Assembly (NCBI GenBank): GCA_949317995.1
Contig: OX439040.1
Span: 74,807,972 to 74,871,971 of the forward strand
DNA from: Acholoe squamosa
Taxonomy: Eukaryota > Annelida > Polychaeta > Phyllodocida > Polynoidae
DNA length: 64,000 nt
Reading direction: 5' to 3'
Shown: piece by piece, positions 54,813 through 64,000 of the stretch
Numbering within the stretch: position 1 is the first letter of the stretch
Layout of the letters: each line of letters starts with the position of its first letter
The notes under the pieces: generated by a model
What the model saw: only the letters and a program-made list of their open reading frames with translations
The model's database searches: none
Told to the model about the DNA's origin: nothing
Made by a program: the position numbers and the translations under genes

Positions 54813-57806
54813 ATGGACAACAGTGAGACCCTACCAAAGGAGCCAGCCCCACAATGTATCCTCACATCTCCAGACAGAGATCAGCAAGAAGCCACCAGAA
54901 CACAGTACACCACCCCGAAAGACTCCTCACCAGACGCGCTCCAGCTGGACCCAGTGCTGCCAGTCCACAGACGTACACATAAACAAACACCTGTGAGTTC
55001 AAACACCTTACATTTTTCGTCCACTATAGTGGACACCAACACAGGTGCACATGCCAGCACACCAGCAGGAGCCTCACCACCAGGTTTAGACCTCACCCTA
55101 CCTGGTTATTCACCCTCAGAATCACCACCCCTAAGATTAGGTGGTCTTCAAAATACCACATACAGCACGCCTGAAAATCAATCACCTGATCACCTCCACC
55201 TAGATCTAGAAGAAAGATCCAATAGCCTCCAGGACGCCCTGGAAGCTGCTAGACATTCATTTTCATCCAGCACTGATTCTGGTCCACAGTGTACACCCGA
55301 CCTAAGTTGGGACAACCTCACTGTACTAGATATCCAAGCCCACCCATCAGTAGCAGACGGTACTGGAGGAGCAGGTTAGACTCAGCAATCCACAGGTGGA
55401 GAGAAAATAGACTCAACACAGGACGTGCACAGCAAGTACCCACCGGCGCTACACCAAGCTACCAGTGTGGTGAGAGCCCCTCTGTTTTCCTAGATAGGAT
55501 AAACCGTATTCTAGAAGAGCAGTGGCAAGACAGCTCCAACCTCAGCAACTTACTAAGGCTTCACCAACACCCACAGCCGAATAGCAACCCACCTGGAGGC
55601 AACCTCAGGTCTTACTACACCTACTCCACTTCCGAGGAAGACGAGGCGACACCTCCAGTACCAAATCCATCCCTGAGCACGCCACCAAGGGCCAGATCTT
55701 TTGAAAGGCCAAACCCCACCCATAGGCCCAGGAGAAGGGTACAATCATCCTCCTCTCACAGCCCAAATACACCTGTATTTTACAGACCTCAAAGAAGCCT
55801 GGACTCTGCAGCTAGAAGAGGCAACATTGTGGCTACTACTCCCATCCTACACAGGAACAGTCACATCCCCGCCCACTTACAAACAGAACCTACTTCAGAA
55901 GAAGACACAGAAGTAACTTTCCCCCACCTGCACAGAGTACCTGCCTACCAAAATATGGCCACTGCAGCCCCACCCCCAGAGTATAACCAGGACGACATGA
56001 CCAGGAATATAGTGAGAGAATGCACTCAAGCAGTCAATGACTCCCTCTCCAACCTTCTGACAGGACAAATGAACTTATTGTCTGCTGAAATAAAAAGGAT
56101 TGGGAACGACTTCTCCTGCCAACTGTCAAGAATTAATGACAGATTGAATGACATGGACACCTGGTAATCACACCTGAAAAATGACATTGGCCACATACAA
56201 AGAAGAGCAGCTCAGGACAGTGCTGATGTCCTGAGAAGGTCTGAAATTGCGTCAGCCAATCTGTCTGACAGGATCAACAAAAACATTGATGGAAAAGCCA
56301 AAGCAATCCATTCTCACCCACCAACACTAGGTTACCCCCCTCAGGTCAACCTTCACAGGCTATGGGCACCTCTACCAGAACGCCAACATCATTGCCAGTA
56401 GGGTACAGGCTCAGCCCCCCAAGGGTTTTCCAAAATACAGCCTGCACCATAGCGACAGGTGCCACGCCCACCCACCAAGGCACGACACATGCAGGTTTTG
56501 GCAGTTCGGCCATGACCCACCAGATGGCGCCCTCTACCACCCATCCATTACCGGTAGCCGCCACTTCATCCTCAGGCAGTGTGTACAACCATGTATACAC
56601 ACCCCACCAGGCACACACGCCCTACAACAACCCTATACCCATGTATAGTTTGTTTACAAACACATCACCGGCCTAAGCAGCTGCCCACCACCCTGTAGCT
56701 CAATCCACCCCAATTATACCAAATCTCACATCTGCTCAATTAAGCTGTTTCAACAAACCAGAACCCTTTGACAAGCCCTCACCCTACAGGTCTGCAGCCA
56801 GATTTCTGGCAGAATTCAATTCTATATAAGAAATGCATACCTCCACAGCCCAGCAATGCATGCATCCTGTATGTATACCTTTTTAAAGGGCAGAGCAGCA
56901 CAGTGGTTTTTCACAAACTTTTTTGATAAACCAGTCATGTATGACACTGAGGCAGTCTATACTGCTTTTCTCAGCAGGTTCAACCAGCCTGACCCTGCCA
57001 CAATAATCATAGGGTATAGAAACAGAAAACAGCAGCCCAAAGAGACTGTAGAGGAATATATAGCAGATATGACCTTATTGCTATCCAACAGCAACCTGGA
57101 TGAGCCTGTACAAGTGGACTATCTCATAAATGGCCTCAAGGATGAAATAAAAAATGTTGTACTCTCAGACACCCCCAAAAGCATTAGAGAGGCTGAGACT
57201 GCAGCATTAAAACAGGAATTGGTCATAGAAGCAGCTAAAGCAGCCCATGCCTCAAGCCAACCTTCAGACTTCTGTGCCATGAACTATAATAACTACAATG
57301 GGCAAAAGAACAACAACAACAACAATAACAGATCCAGGAAAGACCAGTACAATAACAACAGTTATAACAACAAGTCCTCTGGAAACGGCAACAATAAGCA
57401 GTATGACGATAAATCCAAGTCAGAATACAACCAAAATCAGCAAGGCTACAACAACTCCAGATCCGGCTCAAACAACAGGTCTAACTCCAAGAACAGATAC
57501 CAGTCACCAGGCAGGAGCAGATCTCAAGAAGGCAACAAAAGCAGATCTAAGTCCACTGACACAAGAAATAATTTTGTCTTCATCCCTGTTGCCTCCACCC
57601 CCACTAACACCCGCCAGGTGTCCTTCCAAAAGCTCCTAGTCCCAGCAGACTTCCCGATCCCTGACGATTGGACCCAGCAACAAAAGAAGAAGTCTAGGGA
57701 TCCAACACCAAGCAGAAACGACAACAAAAGGACCAGAGATAACCATCCTGACAACCAACCTCCTGATTCTGGACAAGGAGATCATTACAATGACAATATT
57801 GAATAG
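54813..57806 (+). pseudogene. Gypsy-B gag
   Basis: Broken into frames 54813-55379, 55385-56167, about 56,170-56,676 and 56856-57806. The first two are long, proline/serine/threonine-rich and disordered. The last holds the capsid-like retrotransposon gag domain: FLKGRAAQWFFTNFFDK, FLSRFNQPDPATIIIGYRNR, KETVEEYIADM, QVDYLINGLKDEIKN. It is followed by an asparagine-rich stretch and a basic SR-rich tail (GRSRSQEGNKSRSKS) and no CCHC knuckle; the SR tail may take over RNA binding. Several frameshifts and stops make it a pseudogene. Confidence 0.8.
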
Positions 57807-57851
57807 GAACCAGGGGAGGGCCATCATGCATCTTACGGCCCCGCCCCCACA

Positions 57852-58380
57852 TTGGGCAACAAACTTGGAACGCCCCCCACATGCCATATTTCACACATGA
57901 ACAATGGAGCAGAATTAAATTCAGCAGAACAACAGGACCGCGACCCCCACCTTGTGAATTGTGATGAAGACTCCTCATCAGACAGTGAGGACCTCTATGA
58001 GAACCAGAACAAGAGGATTTCCACCCTCCAATTAAAAGTCGAGACCAGTAAGTATGGGCAGCAAGGTAAGACCTCTTACATTAATACTGAATTGACTAAA
58101 GGCGCAGTTAATGTTGATATCAATGGCAGTTCTTACAGAGCCCTAGTAGACTCTGGAGCCTCCCTTTCCTTTATCAGCCAGAAAATGGCAGACAAAATAG
58201 TATCAACCCCCAATTCCAGACATGGTAGGAGATCCCGTATGGTTATCCTACTAGCTGATAAATCCTCGGTTCAGGTCAACAATTCCATCACCATAACCTT
58301 TTAATTGATAACACAGAGTTTAAGACAAGACTACATGTTGTCCCAAAGCTAAATCACCCCCTAATTCTTGGCGTAAACTT
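57852..58380 (+). pseudogene. Gypsy-B aspartic protease
   Basis: The frame 57852-58304 has ELTKGAVNVDINGSSYRALV followed by DSGASLSFIS, with an intact D-S-G catalytic site, and NSRHGRRSRMVILLADKSS. A stop at 58,304 precedes the continuation LHVVPKLNHPLILGVNFM with the ILG motif. The enzyme would process the gag-pol polyprotein. Confidence 0.85.
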
Positions 58381-59676
58381 TATGACCAAATATAGGGCCA
58401 AAATTTCCTTTGGAACCAAATCTCCTTCACCACACTTCATAAGAGCAGCCAAAGGTCTAACCATGCCACCAAATTCTGAATCCACATTCAATGCAATCGT
58501 CATAGGACCTGATTCCTTAATAGGCAAAACAGGCATCACAGAAAATGTTGACACGACATTACCGGTACTAATCAAACATGCCCTTGTTGAACCAAGGTCA
58601 ACAAGAAAAATTATACCGGTAACAGTGGCCAACCCAAATGATTTTTCCATCAACATCAAAAAGCACATGAACCTAGGTGTTTTTGCACTTAACAATCTAA
58701 AGAAAGCCATTCCCATTGGAAAACTGAACAGCCAACACTCCCTCAATAGCATAATCTCTGACAAAGACATGCTCCCCATCAATTGTGGAGATGATCCCCC
58801 GGATCAACTACCCAAAGGGGATGACCCTCTAAAATATACAATAGGTGACAAACTCACTGAAGCCCAAAAACAACAAGTCAAAAACATTGTTGAATCAAAC
58901 AGAAAGGCCTTTGTGTTGTAATCCATAGGATTAAATGTTGAAAATGAAGTCAAATTAGAATTAATCCCTGATTTCAAACCCTGCAACAGACCATCCTATA
59001 GAATGTCACCCAAGAAAGAGATTTTCCAAAGAGAGCTATTGGAAAAACATTTACAGCAAAATGTCATTGAAGAATGCACCAATCCCTGTGAGTGGAATTC
59101 CCCAGCTTTGTTGGTCCCCAAACCCCAGGAAGACAGATCTGTAGCCTCAGGATGGAGGATAGTCGTGGATTAAGATGGGTTAACCAAAACCTAAAGTCTT
59201 TTTCCTACTCCTTCCCCAGGGCAGACGACCTCATGCAACAAGTTGGCAGAACAGGTGCTAAATATCTTTCCAAATTGGATGTATACAGCGCCTACCATCA
59301 GATTCCTCTAGCTAAAGAATCCAGGCCCTTAACAACCTTCTCTGCCAATGGTACAAGATATATGGCCAAGGTACTACCCATGGGTTTAAAAACTTCTGGT
59401 TTGTCATTCATGAATGACATGGCCATATACAGCCCTACATGGGAAAGGCACCTCCAAGACCTACATGAAGTGCTAAAACTTTTCATCAAAGGAAACATCA
59501 AATTAAAATCTGAAAAATGTGAATTTGGCACCACAAAAATGGAATTCTTAGGCTTTACCTTAGATCAACATGGCATATCACCTTCCCCAGACAAAATCTT
59601 GCCAGTTAAAACCTTCCCAGCACCTAAAAACATCCACGACCTTAAGGTGTTTCAATGGTATGGCACAATTCTATAA
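58381..59676 (+). pseudogene. Gypsy-B reverse transcriptase, catalytic motif deleted
   Basis: The frame 58382-58921 is the protease-RT connector. RT follows with frameshifts: NPCEWNSPALLVPKPQ, GWRIVVD, YLSKLDVYSAYHQIPLAKES, LPMGLKTSGLSF. Then MNDMAIYSPTWERHLQDL follows directly; the stretch of about 30 residues that should lead to and include the YxDD motif is gone, so the metal-binding aspartates of motif C are missing. LGFTLDQHGISPSPDKI marks the thumb. Stops occur at 58,919 and near 59,170. Dead enzyme. Confidence 0.85.
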
Positions 59677-60499
59677 GAGATTCATCAAAGGTTTTGCCCA
59701 TATAATGAAGCCCTTATATGAAGCCACAAACGGTACCTTCAAATGGACCACTCAATGCCAAACAGCCTTTGAAAAGATCAAAGCATCAATTTGCACTGAG
59801 GCAGTCCTGAAATTCCCAGACTATAACAAGCCTTTTATCATCTTCACAGACTCCAGCAATTTCAGCTTAGGAGCAGTGATGACACAGATAGATGAACATG
59901 GTTTTTATAGACCCATTGAATTCTCTGGGAGAGGCCTAACACCTCAGGAAACCAGATCATACAGCCCTAGTCTCCCTCTTTAACAAAAGAATATCACCAA
60001 TGGTAGATTGGCAAGATGGGTAGACACTGTTATGTCCTATGACTTTGAAGTGAAATACCTACAAGGCAGAGCTACCCTAGTGGCAGATTGCCTGTCCAGA
60101 ATAAAATACCCCCCTAGCTCTGATGATCCAATACCAATTAGATCACAAGGAAGAAGCATTCTCCCACCAAAGAAAGTGCGATTCTCAGATATATCCATGA
60201 CAAAGGTTTTCAGATCAGATGACCCAGTTCCCAATAATCCCATCTGCATGGGACCTCCTAGATCAATATTAAAAGGAGGCAAAATTTGGGGAAGCACGAA
60301 TAAACCACCCAAAGGCGTCATAGCCAGAAAGGGCACCCCAGAAAGGCAACAGGTTGTGAATCCTGACCTGTGTGTACTCACTCGAGCACAGTCCCAGTCC
60401 CAGGATGACACACCCCCAGCCGCCAGCCAATCAGCGCCCAGTAAACAGACCCGCCCACTCAAGCCTAAGTGCAGCAGTCCTCGTCCCCGCCAAATCTAG
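59570..60499 (+). pseudogene. Gypsy-B RNase H and following linker
   Basis: The frame 59570-59983 has GMAQFYKRFIKGFAHIMKPL, PFIIFTDSSNFSLGAVMTQI (catalytic D) and RPIEFSGRGLTPQE. A stop at 59,981 separates it from 60008-60499 with ARWVDTVMSYDFEVKYLQGR and VADCLSRI, the end of Gypsy RNase H, then a basic proline-rich linker. No HHCC zinc finger or DDE integrase follows before 60,608. Confidence 0.85.
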
Positions 60500-60608
60500 G
60501 TCACCTAGGGTCTCTATCAAAGCTGCTAACGCCAAAAGAGCTAAGCTCTCCCGCCGTGTGCTACCTCTAGCTGAAAGGGCGATTCAGGAACTCTGTAAAC
60601 ATCAATCT

Positions 60609-61201
60609 GTCAACGGACGGTTACAAGTGGTGAAGTGAATATACACGGAATCCAGAGAAGTTCATTTGATCCTTTTATTGCATAGCTGACATGAGTGTTT
60701 CATAAAGATGGTAACAATGATAACACTCGCCAATATCCAAGCTCTGCCTCTGATCCTATAGCTCAACCTGTCATAGGTTCTAGGTATACTAAGGGCTTGA
60801 GCAGCTCACAGTGTTGTGAAATGTTCTGTACATGTGGCTCAATAGAATAGTGACACATGTCATACAGAGAGAGTGCCACCTGTGGGTAGATTATGTTAAT
60901 GAGAATTGAGAGGAGATTGTGAAATATCCTCTCATTCCAAATATGGCACCACAGGTGGATCGCACTTCCTCCAGTTGGACTGTGTGGATGTAGATAAGGT
61001 TGGAATGTTATTACATCCGTGTACCTTATGTCACAGAGTGTCATGGAGGAAGTGTGTTTGTGATGAGTAATGGATCCTGGTTCCTGTTGGGGAATACAGG
61101 AGATTATTGAGTGTAGATCATGGGCAGAGCTTAGGCTTTATATGGCGAAGAATTTAGTAAATATGAAAAATAATAATAATACCCAGAATGGTCCATTGAC
61201 A
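60609..61201 (-). repeat. Gypsy-C 3' LTR
   Basis: Reverse complement of the Gypsy-A LTR: starts TGTCAACGGACGGTTACAAG on the plus strand, shares TTTGATCC..TTTATTGCAT and AGCTCAACCTGTCATAGGTT, and ends CCATTGACA. The U3 half has diverged. Confidence 0.85.
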
Positions 61202-62713
61202 AATCCCCACATTCCTACTCGTCTCTGCATGAGTGTAAAGGGAGAAAAATATGCAGAAAAATAAGGCTTTGCCAAGTCCATTGACAATTATGGGTATTAT
61301 GATACAAATACAGGATTTTGTGAAAACCTGATGAGTTTGACATTATATGCGGTATAAAAAAAAAGGTTCCTTTATGGAATTACAGAAATACAGTTTGTGT
61401 GGATCAAGTGACTTAATCTATGTACACAGGTTATAAATGCAACGATATGTACAATGCTTAAAATATATATGTACCAGTTTGTTATTGTGAGAAAATGAAA
61501 ATTTTCCTGGCTTGATAACATGTTTGGTTTTATACATTAATATGCAATGAGATATATTCCGATCAAAGTTAACCAAGTTTCGTGATTCTTGGTATCGTGG
61601 GGCCAATAATCAACACAATGGTGATGATTTTTCGGCTCCACATTACCAAAGCTTATAACTGAAGTTGTGTAGGGCCTGCTACACAGTCAGGTATAAGGTA
61701 CAAGTCAAGGTGGTATTCAGTGTTACTGTTGACTAGAAACATGATAATTTTCACGAAAATATACAAAAATGGGATATTTATAACCTGTTGCTTATCGATA
61801 ACTAATTTGACTAAAACTCATAAATACATGTCAGATTGAGCTTGAAAAACAATGGTAAAGGTGATGAATTTTATAGCACCTGGAGAGGCAAGCCAGAAGG
61901 GTATTTCATGTGTCTCTCATAAAATTCATCAAAAATCATAAATTAACGTCACAATTGTGTCTCAGCGATTTGGATTTAAAATATGGTTATACAAAAATTC
62001 ATTTTGAAAAATGTCTGTTTGTGTCTCCTGAAGTGTCAATTTGGGTGTATACTGCTGGGAAGTAGGTTCTAATGTTTCTTATGGTAATGTTGTCATTTGT
62101 GGCCTGAAAAGTTCCATGGCGAGGAAGCTATTGGGTTATAAGTTGCCATGTTGTTTCGGTGTTTGTTGTTTCTGGACTTGATGGTACTGGTCCTTTCTCC
62201 TTGGGTTTGGCCTCTGGCGCTGAAGGAAACGATGCTGTGTTGGTGGTAGGCCTGCTGAGGAAACAACAGGAAGAGGAGACAATTCATCGACCTATAGTTT
62301 GTCTGTTATGGGTTGCAGACAGGCCACGGTCAATACAGAAAAAGGACGTGAGATCAATATCATTTTGTCAACGTACAAAACCTAAGTACAGAGCTCGATT
62401 GATTTATTTGACTTAGCGCGGGTCCTGTATCCAGGGACGCTATGGTTAGATTATCTAAATTCCACCAGGTGGTAGTAGCCAGCTGGCGCTGCACCGTAAT
62501 GGCGAAAAATCAGATAAGTTATGGGGATTAAATACAGGTATGACCTGCTTAGATCGACTCCTACCTGTCTCTATTGTCTTACAAAGAATTATGTTGGGGT
62601 TGATCGAAGGAAAATTTGTTTTTGGGCCGAAATGGGGGGCGGAAAAAGAAAAAGAAGAAACGAAAAAAAATTCTTTCCCGTGTCGCCAGATTTCTTTTTT
62701 TGATCCGGGGTGC

Positions 62714-62721
62714 TATAAAAA
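62714..62721 (+). promoter_or_regulatory. TATA box (TATAAAAA)
   Basis: GTGCTATAAAAAGGCAC lies 52 bp upstream of the ATG at 62,766, in a locally GC-rich setting. It is antisense to Gypsy-C. Confidence 0.4.
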
Positions 62722-62765
62722 GGCACTCGTCCGCTCCGTGATGTCATAACATTACATAACTAAAG

Positions 62766-62846
62766 ATGGAGGTATACGAGGTCGAGCTCGTCATGCTCAA
62801 CGGCACTATCCTGCATCTAACCATCACTATGTCGGGTGGATTGTTA
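62766..62846 (+). CDS. Candidate first exon of a captured or resident gene inside Gypsy-C
   Basis: From an ATG (AAAGATGG context) the frame reads MEVYEVELVMLNGTILHLTI then TMSGGLL. A weak donor (GTATTTTC) would end it in phase 0; without splicing it stops after 36 codons. It lies in the 690-bp segment that Gypsy-A lacks. No family recognised. Confidence 0.35.
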
Positions 62847-62946
62847 GTATTTTCTGACTTCAAGGGCGGTTTTTGAATTTTTGAGAATTTTGGCTATTCA
62901 AAACGTGGAGCATTTGGTTTAATTTGACTTTTAATTTGTATTTCAG

Positions 62947-63005
62947 CATAACGCAGATCAAGTGGGTCATTATCCCTCCGGGCGGGAAGCCAAATGGGTA
63001 CTGAG
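62947..63005 (+). CDS. Candidate second exon inside Gypsy-C
   Basis: A textbook acceptor (TTTTAATTTGTATTTCAG) and a donor GTAAGTTC bound 59 bp. In the frame joining exon 1 it reads HNADQVGHYPSGREAKWVL and leaves two bases. A further piece at 63,541-63,588 (WDGDFHHEPKRAMLEW, donor GTGAGTC) continues in phase 2, though its acceptor is poor. Both splice sites here are good, the protein assignment is not. Confidence 0.35.
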
Positions 63006-64000
63006 GTAAGTTCGATCTGAGCAAGTTAAAGTTTGAACATGTGCTAATGTTGTTGTTGTGGTAGAGATGTCACGTGCGGGTGTCACATGACCGATGGTAG
63101 TCATGGTGACGGTCGTGACGTCCGTCAGTTTCGGTAATTAAAACGAAACCAAGATGGCGCCGGGCTGCCGCCTATGGCGCAAAAGTTGTCGGACCAGGTG
63201 CTGCAGCCGGTGCTAATACTGCTAATACATCAGTGTAGGCCGATCTATTGTGTTAGTTAGGCTTAGCTGTGGCTATGTTGTTGTTTAGCTCATTATGTTT
63301 GATGATGGCTGTGTATGGATGTGTTTTGGGCGTCTTGGGGGGGCTGGGGGTTCAATGTGGGGTGGGGGGGGCGGGGGTGAAGGGTAGGCTAGATGGGGGG
63401 GCGATCCCCACATAAGCGTCTTTGCAGCGTATGTGTAAGGGGTACCTGCCATCCCCACATAAGTGTGATGGTATCTTCCAAACGCCACTGATATTTGGGA
63501 TAACCTCGGGACATTGTGGGGGTGGCCGGTAGTTAATGAGGTGGGACGGTGATTTCCATCATGAACCGAAGCGGGCCATGTTGGAATGGTGAGTCGAAAT
63601 TTTTACCTACCATTGACTATCTATGGGGCCCTCTCAGCCAGGTTGAGTTTAAACATATGTGGCCCAACGGGGGAGAACGTGCCTCCGGGGGGGATTTTTA
63701 GTACTGGTTTTGGCCACCAGGGGGTAGTATATGGGTAAAACACTGACAAATATGCTAAAAATAGCTTTAGACCAATTTTTTTATAAGGAATCCAGTGGTA
63801 TGCTTAAAATCATTCCATCTCCACTGAAAACCACTCCCCTATTCCAATTAGGAATTTTTGCCCACATCTTTTTTTGAAAATCCCTCAGGAACCCAGAACC
63901 GAAAACAGAGCTAAAAAATTCCCTCTAGAACCAATTTTATGACAAAAACATCACATTCCTTTGGTTATTTTTTCACAAAACTGTATTTTTTGCATTATTA

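Larger units (their letters stand above)
54155..60608 (+). mobile_element. Gypsy-B: decayed Gypsy LTR retrotransposon with gag-pol
   Basis: A 5' LTR (54155-54761, ending TTGTTGACA) is followed by ATGGTGGAAAACCCTC, then gag, protease, RT and RNase H in Gypsy order on the plus strand. Integrase and 3' LTR are not seen. The sequence is cut at 60,608, where the inverted Gypsy-C LTR begins, so the missing end may lie beyond Gypsy-C outside the window. The LTR and protease show it belongs to the same lineage as Gypsy-A and Gypsy-C. Confidence 0.85.
60609..64000 (-). mobile_element. Gypsy-C: second non-autonomous Gypsy copy, inverted, runs off the window
   Basis: On the minus strand its 3' LTR occupies 61201-60609 (TGTCAATGGACC..GTTGACA) preceded by the same purine tract as Gypsy-A (AGGAATGTGGGGATT at about 61,217-61,203). 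The internal part 61,202-63,510 matches Gypsy-A 38,605-40,262 in reverse complement. Gypsy-C has about 690 bp extra (about 62,548-63,240). No gag or pol is seen up to the window end. It appears to have inserted into Gypsy-B. Confidence 0.8.

Noticed and set aside
38605..63510. Giant TIR transposon (Polinton-like) with 2-kb inverted ends
   Set aside because: The inverted arms contain Gypsy LTRs, purine tracts and a TTGC target duplication for Gypsy-A alone. The interior holds unrelated nested elements and host exons, and there is no integrase, polymerase B or capsid gene.

Overview
Eukaryotic nuclear DNA, most likely from a marine invertebrate (lophotrochozoan or invertebrate deuterostome; the sequence alone does not settle which). 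It is AT-rich and gene-poor, with split genes, GT..AG introns, microsatellites and a dense, nested load of retrotransposons and MITE-like fold-backs. Nothing bacterial, no CRISPR and no rRNA is visible. The retroelement mix is Gypsy LTR elements, a Ngaro-type DIRS/tyrosine-recombinase element and APE-type LINEs. Coordinates of repeats and exons were read by eye.

Layout. 1-11,454: non-coding with a long TA microsatellite, several inverted repeats, a tRNA-derived SINE-like head (6,046-6,120) and a possible solo LTR. 11,455-13,087: non-autonomous PIF/Harbinger-like element with perfect 27-bp TIRs and TAA target duplications. 13,282-19,480: decayed LINE-1 with an ORF1 followed by a NADAR domain, interrupted by a nested LINE scrap and by repeat R1. 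19,480-27,686: MITEs, a threonine-codon minisatellite, a GC-rich hairpin and empty sequence. 27,687-28,697: intact intronless SLC35G/EamA-type membrane transporter, the best host gene. 28,937-29,289: two convergent exon-like segments beside a palindromic MITE. 29,995-31,130: a 1.1-kb palindrome.

34,298-51,524 (minus) is an unrecognised host gene that I reconstruct from splice signals. It has five small exons, every junction is phase 2, and the product has basic SPRKK-like repeats and an acidic C-terminus. Without mobile elements it would be under 2 kb; insertions stretch it to 17 kb. Its middle exon is split by Gypsy-A (35,067-40,910, TTGC duplication) and carries two stops. The intron next to it holds repeat R1 (41,062-50,850, ATTA duplication), itself invaded by a Ngaro element (41,127-44,550) and by LINE-2 (44,649-49,779).

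52,922-64,000: a truncated LINE-3, the autonomous-type but decayed Gypsy-B (gag, protease, RT, RNase H), and an inverted Gypsy-C running off the window. Gypsy-C shares with Gypsy-A a long non-coding insert. In Gypsy-C that insert also carries a TATA promoter and exon-like segments antisense to the element.

The most interesting system is the pair of different LINEs (13.3-19.5 kb and 44.6-49.8 kb) that each carry a NADAR (YbiA/DUF1768-type ADP-ribose N-glycosidase) domain after the ORF1 RNA-binding region. In LINE-2 it is in the same open frame as the ORF1 C-terminal domain. NADAR proteins can remove ADP-ribose from guanine, so these LINEs may carry an enzyme that reverses nucleic-acid ADP-ribosylation. 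That role is inference.
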